DNA of 64,000 nucleotides from NCBI RefSeq assembly GCF_040801785.1, contig NZ_CP161805.1:1674001-1738000 (forward strand), written 5' to 3'. The translations under genes were made by a program, and so were the position numbers. Origin of the DNA: Sulfitobacter sp. LCG007 (GTDB lineage Bacteria > Pseudomonadota > Alphaproteobacteria > Rhodobacterales > Rhodobacteraceae). This document shows, in pieces, positions 1 to 9,683 of this stretch; the stretch's first letter is position 1, and the number at the start of each line of letters is the position of its first letter. The notes under the pieces are model-generated. The model made no database searches, was not told the origin of the DNA, and worked only from the letters and a program-made list of their open reading frames with translations.

Positions 1-458
1 CAGTCAAGGTAGCCTTGCTGGACCAGCTCGCCCACGACCGAGTGATCGGCGCTGATCATCTCGATCCCGCCGTCCCGGATGCGATAGAGACGACTGTCTC
101 CGACCCAGAGGCACATGAAATACCCTTCCGCGATCACCAGAAGGACCACAGTGGCGCCGATGGTGATCTGGCCGAGCCGGTCGCCCTCGGCACGGATCTC
201 GGCATGGGCGCGATTCAGCGCGGCGCGGGCGGCGGCCGGAATGTTCGCCGGATCGGCGTCGGCGGGCAGCGCTTCGAGCGCGGCGGTGACGGTGCGGCTG
301 GCGAAGTCGCCGGCGGCATGTCCGCCCATACCGTCCGAGACGGCCCAGAGCCCAAGCTCGGGACGGGAGAGGATGGAGTCCTCGTTGATGTTGCGCACGT
401 GGCCCCTGTGGGTGAGGGCGCATTGCGACAGGCGAGGTGCCTCGGTCCTTGGGCTCAT
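1..458 (-). CDS. PP2C-family Ser/Thr protein phosphatase of the T6SS (partial)
   Basis: The first 152 residues of a PP2C phosphatase, running off the left edge. Visible family motifs are NEDS near the N-terminus, the metal-site block SDGMGGHAAGD, and GDSRLYR in the middle. In T6SS loci such a phosphatase (PppA, Stp1) removes the phosphate that the PpkA-type kinase places on Fha/TagH, which switches secretion off. The ATG overlaps the TGA of tagF (ATGA), so it is the last visible gene of the operon and is translationally coupled. Its kinase partner lies about 24 kb upstream in the same cluster. The C-terminal part is outside the window, so catalytic completeness cannot be judged. Confidence 0.9.
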   Translation of the reverse strand, partial: MSPRTEAPRLSQCALTHRGHVRNINEDSILSRPELGLWAVSDGMGGHAAGDFASRTVTAALEALPADADPANIPAAARAALNRAHAEIRAEGDRLGQITIGATVVLLVIAEGYFMCLWVGDSRLYRIRDGGIEMISADHSVVGELVQQGYLD

Positions 459-1150
459 CTTGCGGCCCCTTCGGATTGCGTGCGCTGCAGGTCTGCCCCG
501 GCCCATACCGGAGCGTCGATGTCGAAGATCGCAGCGGCCTGATCGCGGCCCGCGGGCAGGCCAGCACAGATGAGAAGCCGCTGCTCGCCCGCATGCTCGC
601 TTTGCCACAGGCCCACGGGGTCGCGGGTGGCGAACAGGGCGAGTGCGGCATCGGGGCCGTTGGGGGCGACCAGCGCGGTCGCATCGCCGACCCGCCTCGC
701 GCGGACCGGCGGCCCGGCGGTCGGAACGGGCAGCAAGGCCAGCGCCGTTTCGAGCATGTCAGGGTCGGCGTCGTCGTCGAGCATCGCCAGCGCCGCGGCT
801 TCAAGGCGGCCGAAGAGGGGGGTGAGGGCAGAAAACGCCTCCCAGCCGGTTCCGTCTCGCTCGCAGGCCAGGCAGAGCGGGAACAGCCGCCCGACCCGAT
901 CGACGCTGGGCATCATGATCCCGGCCACGGCGCGCCGGGCAAGCGCGCCGGGCGGCACCGCAAATCGCCAGATCGGGGCCATCAGGTAGCAGGCCTGCCA
1001 CCGCGTCCCGAGCGCGTCGCGTCCGGCCAGCACGAGCGACTGCATTGCAGCATCCCAGGCGCGCACGAAATCCGGCGAAAGACCGGACCCCAGGAAATCC
1101 CCGCGGCAGGGCGCTTTGCCGTAATAGCCGAATGCACCTGTCCCTCCCAT
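455..1150 (-). CDS. tagF: T6SS-associated protein TagF
   Basis: A 231-residue TagF/SciT-type (DUF2094) protein. The N-terminal stretch GYYGKAPCRGDF matches the hallmark GxxGKxPxxGDF of the family. TagF is a cytoplasmic post-translational repressor of T6SS firing; in some alphaproteobacteria it is fused to the PP2C phosphatase, whereas here the two are separate but overlap by 4 bases. The frame is open far upstream, but the ATG at 1150 overlaps the tssM stop as TGATG and gives the family's normal N-terminus, so the longer version is rejected. Confidence 0.9.
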   Translation of the reverse strand: MGGTGAFGYYGKAPCRGDFLGSGLSPDFVRAWDAAMQSLVLAGRDALGTRWQACYLMAPIWRFAVPPGALARRAVAGIMMPSVDRVGRLFPLCLACERDGTGWEAFSALTPLFGRLEAAALAMLDDDADPDMLETALALLPVPTAGPPVRARRVGDATALVAPNGPDAALALFATRDPVGLWQSEHAGEQRLLICAGLPAGRDQAAAIFDIDAPVWAGADLQRTQSEGAAR

Positions 1151-4100
1151 CACAGCGAGGCCGGGCAGGCGAAGCTCGACAGGGCCGAGACGGTGAACGG
1201 GTTCAGAGCCGAGCCCGCGCGCAGCTGGAAGATCGCGATGCGCCCGCCGAGATTGAAGATCAGCCGGTTTCGGTCGGAGACGTTGGTGCGGCGCAGTTCG
1301 GCGGTGTCGAGCAGCCGGAACCAGGCCCAAGGCCCGTCGCGCTGAATCGAATTCTCGCGGTTGGGGCTGTTGGGAGCGAAGCTCACGCGGGTGCGGCCAC
1401 CCTGTCCGGGCCATGTCATCGGAACGACCTGTGGCGGGCCGTGGGCATAGATCAGGCTCTCGCCCTCGACCTCGAGCGTCACCTGCTCGACAGCCGGATC
1501 GAGCGCCACCGGGGTCACGTCGAAGGTGATCGACGGCCGGCCGGGGGAGAGGAAGAAGCTGTCCCTGATCTCCGAGGCACGCTGGAACTGCGCCACCACC
1601 GCTTCAGAGATGCCAAGATCGGTGCCGTTCACCCGTTTGAGCCGCCATGGATTGCTGGTCTGGTCCACGAAGGGTGCAAGGTTCTCCTTGAAGAAAGTGT
1701 CGATCAGACCCTGGGGCGCGAAGAGGCGGGAGAAATCCTGCAGCGTCACGTCGGCCTTGGCCTGCCGGGCGAAGGGATAGCGACCGTCGATGGTCTGGCG
1801 GCAGACGGGAAGCACCTGGGATTGCCACTTGGCGTTCAGCTCGGCGCGCGCCCCCCCGACGGCCGCGCCGGATGAGCCCTCGACAACCTGCGAGGCCCAG
1901 CGCTGCAGGGGGTTCGGCAGCCGCGACAGTCCCACCTGAAGCTCTGCTGCCGCGCCTGCGCCCGGTCCCGCGATGGCGGCGCCCGAGCTCTGGCCCAGCG
2001 ACAGCCGGTTGAGATCGCCGAACACCGCGTTCATCTGCGCGATCACCCCGTCGAGCTGCGACGGCGCGCCGTCCACCTGGGCGGTGAGATCGTGCAGCGG
2101 GCGGAAACGCTCCTCGACGAACTGTCCGGGACGCCGCGCGTCATCGCCACCGCCCTGCGGAGCCACCGCGGCAAGGGCCTCGGCGATGGCCGAGCCCTGC
2201 GAATTGAGCGAGGAGAGTAGCTCGTCCTGCACGAGTCCGATCGCTGCACCCGTGGCATCGTCGGCCAACCGGGCACTCTCGGGCAACTCGGTAAGCCTCG
2301 TCTCCTTCGAGACCGCCTCCAGGATGTTGCGGATCGGCGAGGCCGGACCGGAGAGGATGTTGATCACATCGGTCGCCTGACCAAGGCTCTCCATCGGGAT
2401 CACGTCGAGATCGCCAAGAAGCTGGTCGTAGCGGGTGACATAGTCGTTCTCGTAGAGCGCGAGAACGTCACGCCCCAGTCGGTCGAGCACCGACGGCGTC
2501 ACCGCTTCGGCGCGGTCGCCCAGCACGAGGTTCTCGAACCGGGCGCGTTCGGCCACCTCGGTCAGTTCGGGCAGCACGTAGTCGTAAAAGCCTGCGCGGG
2601 TGAATACCCCGTCGACGCCGGCGCTGAGCGGTTTGCCCGATGGCCGCAGGATCACGCGCGACACGGCCGGCCCACCCACATCGGTGATGCGGAATTGCGT
2701 CAGGTCGCGGGCCTCGGGCGCGGTGATGATGCTTTGGTATATCCGCTCGGCCAGCGGCGTTTCGGCCAGCAGACCCTGGATCTGCGCAACCAGCGGGCCG
2801 TTGAGGGCGATCTCCTGCATCGGCTGTGCCAGCATCGCTCCGAGATGGATCATCAGGTCGTCCTGCAGGCTCTGGTTGTCGGGAAAGGCGAGACCCCAGT
2901 CGATCTGCATCCACTGCTTGACGGTGTCTTCGTCCATCTGGCCCTGAAGACCCAGCATCAGGTAGACCTTGAGCGCCTCGAACAGCAGGTCGGTATCGTT
3001 GAGGCTGGCCTGCATCTGCTCCTCGAGCCGGAAAAGCAGTCGCGGCAGCAGCATCGTGTTGAGCGCGCCGCGATAGCTCTGGGCGCTTTCGGTGCCGATG
3101 GCGTCGCCCTGGTAGAGCCCGAAGGTCAGCCCCAGCGGCGGCTCGGGATCACTGGCGGAGGGGTTGCCCGGCAGCTCGCGCAGGATGTTGAGTGCGGGCA
3201 CGACCGAGGCAAGGTCGGAATCCGGGATGGACCTGCGCGGAATCCCGGCGCTGATGGTCTGGAAACTGCCAAGCTGGGCGCTGGCCTCCGAGATCAGCTG
3301 GCGATTTCCCAGAAAGCTGTTGGACAGGACCGCCGCGCTGCCGCCGAAAAGCAGCACGCTGGCGGCCACGGCGCCGCCGCGCACCCAGCGATAGCGCTGC
3401 TCGACCCTGTCATCGGCAGAGACGAGGCCCGACTCGGGAAAGATCACACCGGTCAGCAGCCGAAGCAGGAAGTAGCTGCGTCCCTGGCCCTTGCCGGTGC
3501 CGATGGCCTGCCGGCCAATCCCGAAGGTCTGCGCCATGCCCATCATGAGCCGGTCGATCGGCGTGCCTTCCTGCGTGCCCGAGGTGAAATACACCCCTCG
3601 CAGGAGCTGGCTGTCGTCGAAGCGGCTTTCCTGAAATATCTCGCCGAGAAAGCTCTCGGCCACCCCGCGCAAAGAAGCTACCTGCGAGGGGAAACCGGCG
3701 ATCAGGCTGCGCCGCTGATAGTCCGTTTCGGTCTGCATCCGCTCGAGAATGCGGTTCGACAGCTGCGACAGCAGCGCGTCGAACTCGGGGTTGAACGCCG
3801 CCATCGGATCTTCTGCGGCGCCTTTGCGGTAGGGCAGGGTGAAGCCCCAGACCTGCTCGCGCTCGTCGCTGCCGAACGTGTCGAAATACTCCTGGAATCC
3901 CGCGATCAGGTCTGCCTTGGTGAAGAGAACGTAGACAGGAAATCGCACGCCGAGCTTTTCGCGCAGCTCGTGAAGGCGCGTGCGCACGGCCTTGGCATGG
4001 GCGCGCCGCTCCTGCTCGTCCTGCAGGGACAGGTCCGACAGGCTGATCGCCACGATGGCGCCGTTTATCGGCTGGCGGCGGCGGTGCTTCTTGAGCATCT

Positions 4101-4740
4101 GGAGGAACCCGCCCCACGCGCGGGCATCGGCCTCGGCGTTGCTGTCCTGCGTGGTGTAGCGCCCGGCGGTGTCGAGAAGCACCGCCTCGTTGGTGAACCA
4201 CCAGTCGCAGTTCCGTGTGCCCCCGACGCCGCCGATCGCACCCTTGCCAAGATGGTCGGCCAGCGGAAATTTCAGACCGGAGTTCACGATGGCGGTGGTC
4301 TTGCCGGCACCCGGTGGCCCGATCACGATATACCACGGCAACTGGTAGAGATGGCGCGACCCGAAGCGCCCGCCGAGCCTGGACTTGCGCAACATGGCGA
4401 GCGCGTCGCCCATGCGTGCGCGCAGCTCGGAGAGCTCGGCCTCGACCGCCGCATCGGCGGCGTTCGTCCTCGGGCCGGCGTCAATGGCCGTACCGGTGAT
4501 CGCCTCGGTCATCGCATGCTCCCGGGCGCGGGCCCGCAGCTGCATGACGAGGATGGCGATCACCGTGGCCGCCGTGATCGCTCCCAAGGCGATCAGCCGG
4601 TGAGGGATACGGTCGAAGGGGCGCAGATCGCCGATGGCGATCAGCGGCCCGAGATACCAGGTCGCGGCGGCGAGAGCGAGGCTGAAGAGGATCAGCACGC
4701 CCATCGGGCCGAGGATCCGGGAGATGATTTTGCGGGTCAT
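1150..4740 (-). CDS. tssM: T6SS inner-membrane complex protein TssM (IcmF)
   Basis: A 1196-residue IcmF-family protein, the scaffold of the TssJLM membrane complex. Two hydrophobic segments lie near residues 10-35 and 47-68, followed by a cytoplasmic NTPase-like domain with the Walker A sequence GPPGAGKTT at about 141-149. A third membrane segment near 450-470 precedes the large periplasmic part that should contact TssJ. Length is typical. It follows tssL after 3 bases (TGA then TCC then ATG) and its stop overlaps tagF. The intact P-loop suggests nucleotide binding, which some TssM proteins have lost. Confidence 0.95.
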   Translation of the reverse strand: MTRKIISRILGPMGVLILFSLALAAATWYLGPLIAIGDLRPFDRIPHRLIALGAITAATVIAILVMQLRARAREHAMTEAITGTAIDAGPRTNAADAAVEAELSELRARMGDALAMLRKSRLGGRFGSRHLYQLPWYIVIGPPGAGKTTAIVNSGLKFPLADHLGKGAIGGVGGTRNCDWWFTNEAVLLDTAGRYTTQDSNAEADARAWGGFLQMLKKHRRRQPINGAIVAISLSDLSLQDEQERRAHAKAVRTRLHELREKLGVRFPVYVLFTKADLIAGFQEYFDTFGSDEREQVWGFTLPYRKGAAEDPMAAFNPEFDALLSQLSNRILERMQTETDYQRRSLIAGFPSQVASLRGVAESFLGEIFQESRFDDSQLLRGVYFTSGTQEGTPIDRLMMGMAQTFGIGRQAIGTGKGQGRSYFLLRLLTGVIFPESGLVSADDRVEQRYRWVRGGAVAASVLLFGGSAAVLSNSFLGNRQLISEASAQLGSFQTISAGIPRRSIPDSDLASVVPALNILRELPGNPSASDPEPPLGLTFGLYQGDAIGTESAQSYRGALNTMLLPRLLFRLEEQMQASLNDTDLLFEALKVYLMLGLQGQMDEDTVKQWMQIDWGLAFPDNQSLQDDLMIHLGAMLAQPMQEIALNGPLVAQIQGLLAETPLAERIYQSIITAPEARDLTQFRITDVGGPAVSRVILRPSGKPLSAGVDGVFTRAGFYDYVLPELTEVAERARFENLVLGDRAEAVTPSVLDRLGRDVLALYENDYVTRYDQLLGDLDVIPMESLGQATDVINILSGPASPIRNILEAVSKETRLTELPESARLADDATGAAIGLVQDELLSSLNSQGSAIAEALAAVAPQGGGDDARRPGQFVEERFRPLHDLTAQVDGAPSQLDGVIAQMNAVFGDLNRLSLGQSSGAAIAGPGAGAAAELQVGLSRLPNPLQRWASQVVEGSSGAAVGGARAELNAKWQSQVLPVCRQTIDGRYPFARQAKADVTLQDFSRLFAPQGLIDTFFKENLAPFVDQTSNPWRLKRVNGTDLGISEAVVAQFQRASEIRDSFFLSPGRPSITFDVTPVALDPAVEQVTLEVEGESLIYAHGPPQVVPMTWPGQGGRTRVSFAPNSPNRENSIQRDGPWAWFRLLDTAELRRTNVSDRNRLIFNLGGRIAIFQLRAGSALNPFTVSALSSFACPASL

Positions 4741-4743
4741 GGA

Positions 4744-6150
4744 TCAGCCTGCCTTCACGAGAATGACTTCGATGCGACGGTTCTTGGCGCGCCCTTCGGG
4801 GGTGTCGTTCGAGGCGACGGGTTCGCGGTCGGCGCGTCCTTCGGCGGTGATGCGCGACCCATCGGTGAGGGTCTGGGAAAGCCGCTCCATCACGAACTTG
4901 GCCCGCGCCAGCGACAGCGCGAGGTTGGACGGAAAACGCGCTGTCCTGATGGGAACGTTGTCGGAGTGGCCCGCGACGATGATGCGCCCGCCCTCCACAT
5001 TCAGCGCCGCCGCGACGCGGTCGACCACCTCGGCAAAACGCGGTTCGAGCGTGTCGGAGGCGGGGGCGAACATGTTTTCGCCCGAGATTCGCACCGCAAG
5101 CGTGTTGCCGGCGCTCTCGACGGTCACGAGCCCCTCATCGATCTCGGGTTTCAGAAAGGCCGCGACCGACTCGACCGTCTCGACTTCGCGCGGTGCGGGC
5201 GGAGCGGGCGGCGGCGGCGGGGCGGGGCGGTCAAGCGTCACCGGCCCGGCCACGTCGAGCCCGGCGATCTGGTCGCGCAGGGCTTCGGTAGATCCGTCGA
5301 GCGCCAGGGAAAACCCGGCGAAGGCGGCGCAGACGCCCAGAAGCGTCAGCCCGCCCGCAAGCCAGACCGGGGTCCATGCCGAGATCAGCCGATGCGCCAG
5401 CGTCACCCCTTTCCAGCGCGGAGAGAGATCGGGTTCGACCGATCCGCGATGGGTGCGGATCAGCCGCGCCAGCCCGTCGCGGATCGCCATGTGCCTTTCG
5501 CTGCCGCGCGGCTCGACGCGAAGCCGCCCCTCGAAGCCCAGGCTGAGGCACATGTAGAGGAACTCGAGCAGGTCGCGATTGACTGCGGGGCTCGCCTCGA
5601 GCCGCGCCAGAAGGTCGTAGAAGCGGTCGCCGCCGTGGGTTTCCTTGTGGAAGGTGCCGACCATGCTGCGCTGAGCCCAGACGCTGCTGCCGCCCCAGGG
5701 CGTGTTGAGCACCACGTCGTCGATCGTGGCGCAGAGCGCGTAGCGCGCCACCCGCACGGTCTGGGCCGCGACGCCGGACTCGATTGCCGCATGCTCGAAA
5801 GCGCGTATCTCGGCGATCACGCTTTCGCGCAGCGCCGCCGGATTGGCGTGCTGCGCCCGGTTGCGGATCCGCGCTACCAGCGCGAAGAGCGTGGCGGCGG
5901 CGGCATTCAGCGGGTTCATCCCCGTGGCCGCGGCCTTCACCGGAACGACCGTCGCCTGCGCCGCCGCTTGTTGCGCCCTGCCATGCTGGGCCTGAGGGTG
6001 CGCCCGCGCGGGGGCGGGCTCTGACGGGGTCTGCGCGCCCTGCGGCGGGGGCATGTGCGCAGGGGCCGCGGGACGGCGCCCGCCGGGATTGGGCCGCACG
6101 ATGGTCTTGTCGGTGTCCGAGGGTTCTGCGAAGGGGTCGTCGCGGGTCAT
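4744..6150 (-). CDS. tssL: T6SS protein TssL (DotU/IcmH) with C-terminal OmpA domain
   Basis: A 468-residue extended TssL. A proline/alanine-rich cytoplasmic leader covers about residues 1-75, and the DotU domain about 76-240. One membrane segment is at about 257-283, then a proline-rich linker near 305-320, then an OmpA/MotB-type peptidoglycan-binding domain at about 345-465 containing GHSDNVP and NRRIEV. The built-in OmpA domain anchors the complex to the cell wall and replaces the separate TagL used by other systems. It sits between tssK and tssM in the usual order. Confidence 0.95.
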   Translation of the reverse strand: MTRDDPFAEPSDTDKTIVRPNPGGRRPAAPAHMPPPQGAQTPSEPAPARAHPQAQHGRAQQAAAQATVVPVKAAATGMNPLNAAAATLFALVARIRNRAQHANPAALRESVIAEIRAFEHAAIESGVAAQTVRVARYALCATIDDVVLNTPWGGSSVWAQRSMVGTFHKETHGGDRFYDLLARLEASPAVNRDLLEFLYMCLSLGFEGRLRVEPRGSERHMAIRDGLARLIRTHRGSVEPDLSPRWKGVTLAHRLISAWTPVWLAGGLTLLGVCAAFAGFSLALDGSTEALRDQIAGLDVAGPVTLDRPAPPPPPAPPAPREVETVESVAAFLKPEIDEGLVTVESAGNTLAVRISGENMFAPASDTLEPRFAEVVDRVAAALNVEGGRIIVAGHSDNVPIRTARFPSNLALSLARAKFVMERLSQTLTDGSRITAEGRADREPVASNDTPEGRAKNRRIEVILVKAG

Positions 6151-6174
6151 GGCATCGCTCCTTGGGGGGCCGCC

Positions 6175-7509
6175 TCAGCGGATCGCCCACAGCTCCATTT
6201 CAAGATCGGGGAAGTCGCCGGAGACATGGATCGCAAGACCGCCGGAGCGCGTCATCTGCTTCCAGTGATGGCTGTCGCGGTCGAGCTCGAAATAGACCAC
6301 ACCGGCATGGTAGGGCACCTGGCGCGGCGCTACCGGCAGGGGGCGCAGACCGATGCCCGGAAGGGCCGAATTCACCAGTTGCCGGATCTCCTCGACCGGA
6401 CCCATCTTGGCCTGGGTGGGGAAGTGGCGGCGCACGCTCTCGGCCGGCACGGACGCCTTGGCGGCGAGCACGAAATTCGCCGCGCCGAACAGCCGCTTGT
6501 CCGAGATCATCGCGACCGAGACGCCGTACTTGCGCGGCTCGATGGCGATCGGCACGGCGTTCTGCTCGAGAACCGAGCTCAGGTACTGCCGCAGGGCGCG
6601 GAACACCGGCTGGAATACATTGCTCAGGTCGTCATGGGCGTAAGCGGGAAACGCCGGCGCGCTTTTCTCGGGCGTCATCAGCGTGGCGAGCTCGCCGGCA
6701 AGCGCGACGAGGCTCTGGAAGATGGCCTGAGGATGGGCGTTGCGGATCGTCATCAGGTGGCGGATCTGCGGCAGCGTGCGGTTGACACACATCAGCAGCA
6801 GAAAGTCCGAGATCTCGGCGACGCCCTTCGACGTGCCGGTCTGGTTGAGCCGCCCCGCCAGGGCCTCGGCGCGGTGGCTCAGCAGGCCCTCCAGCTCGCG
6901 CAGGAAATCGCTCAGCGGGCCGGCGGCGCGGGCGTCCAGTGCCGAGGGGATGAACCCGCGATCGAGCACCACCTCGCCGTCGGAGCGCACCTCGATGATG
7001 CGCGCAACGGGTATCACCAGCTGGTCCGACAGATCGTCGAGGTCGAGCGCAAGCGTCATGTGCAGTTTGCCCACCGCCATCTGGACCGCGCGGCGGTCCC
7101 GGCCCATGCTGTCGGTGACCTCGAACTCCTCGGGGCGGTAGCGTGCCGCCGATTGCGGCGCGCCGCTCATGTCGACCTCGATGGCGCCGGGGCGCCGGGC
7201 CGGGATCGCGAGGTAGACAACCGTGTTCCTGGCGCTCTGCGGCACGTCGAGCGCGGGAGGCTGGGCATCCGCCTCGGGCGCCCGGAAGGCTGCGCCGTCC
7301 GGCGTCAGTCCGGCGCAGGATGTCACCGCCAGCTTGCCAAGCTTCAGCAGCTGCTGGTCGAGGGCCAGCCCGGTCACGCCCCAGCCATAGGGGGTGAGCG
7401 ATCCCGCCACGCCGGAGACAAGCGCTTCGACATAGCGGTCGTGCTGCTGGAAGTGATGCGGCTGGAGGAACATCCCCTCCTGCCAGACGACCTTGTTATC
7501 CCACGACAC
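6175..7509 (-). CDS. tssK: T6SS baseplate protein TssK
   Basis: A 444-residue TssK. The N-terminal motif KVVWQEGMFLQPHHFQQHDR is the family signature. TssK trimers link the TssEFG baseplate to the cytoplasmic parts of TssL and TssM. The start is a GTG at 7509, preceded by AAAGGA about 8 bases upstream; it gives the classic VSWDNKVVW beginning, and no better ATG exists. It lies 30 bases after tssJ and 24 bases before tssL. Confidence 0.95.
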   Translation of the reverse strand: MSWDNKVVWQEGMFLQPHHFQQHDRYVEALVSGVAGSLTPYGWGVTGLALDQQLLKLGKLAVTSCAGLTPDGAAFRAPEADAQPPALDVPQSARNTVVYLAIPARRPGAIEVDMSGAPQSAARYRPEEFEVTDSMGRDRRAVQMAVGKLHMTLALDLDDLSDQLVIPVARIIEVRSDGEVVLDRGFIPSALDARAAGPLSDFLRELEGLLSHRAEALAGRLNQTGTSKGVAEISDFLLLMCVNRTLPQIRHLMTIRNAHPQAIFQSLVALAGELATLMTPEKSAPAFPAYAHDDLSNVFQPVFRALRQYLSSVLEQNAVPIAIEPRKYGVSVAMISDKRLFGAANFVLAAKASVPAESVRRHFPTQAKMGPVEEIRQLVNSALPGIGLRPLPVAPRQVPYHAGVVYFELDRDSHHWKQMTRSGGLAIHVSGDFPDLEMELWAIR

Positions 7510-7539
7510 GGTGGCGATCCTTTCCTTGGGGTATCGCGA

Positions 7540-7977
7540 TCAGCGGATCGAGACAGCGTTGGCGCCGATGCTGACCGAGACGGCATTGCTGCTGCCGGGC
7601 ACGATGGGGCGGGTCGCAAGAAAGCGGCTGCCGTCGATGTCGCGGAACGCCGCGACGACGCCAATGGTGCCGGGGGCCTGCGTGAAGCGGCGGCTGTCGC
7701 TGACGCTGCGGCCGGGCGCGAGCTGGAAGTCGTCCACCGCGACGAGATCGGCACCGAGGGTCGCCTCGGGTTCATTGAACAGCGCGAAGAAATCGCCCGA
7801 GCCGAAAGCCGCGCCGGAGGTCAGGTAATAGACCTTCACCTGCGCCGGCAGGCCGCCGTTCATGTCCGCCTCGCCGGTGATGGTAAGATCGACGGTCGTG
7901 GCGGCGGTCTGCGGAGAGGGGGCGCAGGCGGAAAGCGCCAGGCAGAGCGCGGCGAGGAGCGAGGAGAGCTTGAACAT
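7540..7977 (-). CDS. tssJ: T6SS outer-membrane lipoprotein TssJ
   Basis: A 145-residue lipoprotein. The signal peptide ends in a lipobox LSAC with the lipidated cysteine at residue 18. The rest has the size and beta-rich character of TssJ (VasD/Lip), which holds the TssM periplasmic domain at the outer membrane. Identification relies on size, lipobox and position between tagH and tssK more than on a conserved catalytic motif. It starts 11 bases after the tagH stop. Confidence 0.88.
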   Translation of the reverse strand: MFKLSSLLAALCLALSACAPSPQTAATTVDLTITGEADMNGGLPAQVKVYYLTSGAAFGSGDFFALFNEPEATLGADLVAVDDFQLAPGRSVSDSRRFTQAPGTIGVVAAFRDIDGSRFLATRPIVPGSSNAVSVSIGANAVSIR

Positions 7978-7988
7978 TGTGTGTCCTT

Positions 7989-9389
7989 TCAGAGTTTGCG
8001 GAGTTGGTCCTGGTAGGCGCGCGCGAATTCGCGCCCGAAGGTCGACTGGAAGTCGTCCTCGGTCTCTCGGGCGATCTGGGCATACATCTTCTCGTATGCC
8101 TCCCAGTAGCGGGCCTTCTTGCCGCCAAGCAGGGTCCCCAGCGTGCTGCCCTGCTCGATCCGCGAGGCCAGTTGATCGGGGCCAAGCCGGGCCAGCAGCG
8201 CCTTCAGCGCGGCCTCCATGCCCGCCATCATTGCGACTTCGTGGGCGCGGATGTCGTTCAGCGCCTCTTGTGTCGCGGTCTCGGCGTCGAGGTAGCCGCG
8301 CACTGTGGGACGGATCATCGCCTCGACCGCCTGTTCGGGAGAGATCGAGAACTTCAGCGGGTTGTTGCCACCGTTATTGATCATCGTGCGGTCCATCCGC
8401 ATCTCGCTCTTGATCGCCGCGCGCGTCATCAGGATCTCGCGCATGCCGCCCGCCATCGCGGCGAAGACGCGGCCAAGGCGCGCCATCGTCCCGGCGACTT
8501 CGGCCTCGGGAATGGCGAGATGACCGGCGCCCGCCCCGTCGAGGAAGGCGCGAAGGGCGGCACCGGAGGGAGCGGCGGGTGAGGGCGCTGCGCCTTCGGC
8601 TGGCGCCAGGGGTTCCTGACCCCGGGCCCCGGCGAAATGCGGCGTTTGCGGGGGTGCCGGTTCGGCGGCTCTTTCCGGAGCCGGGTCGGGAGGGGACGCC
8701 GGGAACGGGCTCGGGTCGGGGATTTCGGGCGCGAAGAGGTCGTCCCAGTCGTCGGGGATCTGCCCGGACTGCACCGCGGGCGCGCGGAAGTGATCCTGCG
8801 CGGCCGGGCTGTGGTCGCGGGCGCTTGCGCCCGGTGCGCTCCAGGCGTCGGGCGGCGTGTCGTCGAAGGGCAGGGGTTCGAGGGCGAAGGGATCCTCGGG
8901 GAGCGTCGGGCGCTCGACTGCCGGTTCGGCTGGCCCGCCCAGAAGCGCGTCGAGATAATCGTCGTCGGAACCGCCCAGCGACTCGAGCGCGCTCTCTGCG
9001 GACGCGGCAGGCGTTTGCGGGGGCAACGAGAAGGTATCCTCTGTGGGGGGCAGGGGAACGCTCTCGCCCGGGGCATGTGCAAGCTCCACGACCAGCTCGA
9101 AGGTGCCGACCTGAATGACGTCGCCATGGCTCAGCGGCGCGGGGATCTCTCCGACGCGCTCGGCGGCGTAGTTCAGAAAGGTGCCGTTGGTGCTGAGGTC
9201 GCACAGCACGTAGTCGCCGCCGCGCTCCTCGATCACGCAATGGCGCTTGGACAGGGTACGGTCCGGATCGGGGAGCGAGAGATCGTTTTCATCGCCTCGC
9301 CCCACGGTCAGCACGCCATCGCGGATCTCGACGCGGGTGCGTCCGTCGGGCAGCGGGCCAAAGCCTGTCGGTCTCAGTGTCAGGCTCAT
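7989..9389 (-). CDS. tagH: T6SS FHA-domain protein TagH (Fha)
   Basis: A 466-residue protein. An FHA phosphothreonine-binding domain at about residues 20-90 carries GRGDENDLSLPD, SKRHC and STNGTFLN, so the phosphate-binding Arg, Ser and Asn positions are present. A long acidic, proline-rich linker covers about 100-290. The C-terminal 190 residues match the TagH C-terminal region, with the stretch KFSISPEQAVEAM. It is the expected target and reader of the cluster's kinase and phosphatase pair. It begins 3 bases after the PAAR gene. Confidence 0.93.
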   Translation of the reverse strand: MSLTLRPTGFGPLPDGRTRVEIRDGVLTVGRGDENDLSLPDPDRTLSKRHCVIEERGGDYVLCDLSTNGTFLNYAAERVGEIPAPLSHGDVIQVGTFELVVELAHAPGESVPLPPTEDTFSLPPQTPAASAESALESLGGSDDDYLDALLGGPAEPAVERPTLPEDPFALEPLPFDDTPPDAWSAPGASARDHSPAAQDHFRAPAVQSGQIPDDWDDLFAPEIPDPSPFPASPPDPAPERAAEPAPPQTPHFAGARGQEPLAPAEGAAPSPAAPSGAALRAFLDGAGAGHLAIPEAEVAGTMARLGRVFAAMAGGMREILMTRAAIKSEMRMDRTMINNGGNNPLKFSISPEQAVEAMIRPTVRGYLDAETATQEALNDIRAHEVAMMAGMEAALKALLARLGPDQLASRIEQGSTLGTLLGGKKARYWEAYEKMYAQIARETEDDFQSTFGREFARAYQDQLRKL

Positions 9390-9392
9390 CGC

Positions 9393-9683
9393 TTATCCCG
9401 CCACCAGAACGGTCGGACAGCCCATGACCACCGCGCCGCCATGGGCGCAGGTGTCCGAGAGCCGCGCCTGCGGCTTCTTGCCGGTGAGAACCCTTGTCGA
9501 GCCCTTGGCGATCATGTCCGGGGCACCCACGCAGACCGCCATCGCCGTCGCCGTGGCGGCGGGCAGCTTGCCGATCAGCACCGTCGGACAAGGCACCACG
9601 ATCGGCCCGCCCACATGCGGGATGATGCCGGTGACCATCGGGCAGACATGAGTGTCGGTGACACGGGCGGCGGGCAGTGTCAT
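9393..9683 (-). CDS. PAAR-domain T6SS spike-tip protein
   Basis: A 96-residue PAAR protein that should cap the VgrG spike with a sharp, metal-bound tip. It consists almost entirely of the domain: repeated short strands plus conserved His/Cys candidates in DTHVC, IIPHVGG and DTCAHGG. No toxin extension is attached. The frame is open upstream for about 130 further residues, but the ATG at 9683 overlaps the TGA of the preceding gene (ATGA) and gives a normal PAAR start. Confidence 0.9.
   Translation of the reverse strand: MTLPAARVTDTHVCPMVTGIIPHVGGPIVVPCPTVLIGKLPAATATAMAVCVGAPDMIAKGSTRVLTGKKPQARLSDTCAHGGAVVMGCPTVLVAG

Noticed and set aside
2695-6024. 1109-codon plus-strand frame opposite tssM and tssL
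   Set aside because: It is an antisense shadow caused by high GC; both genes below it have clear family motifs.
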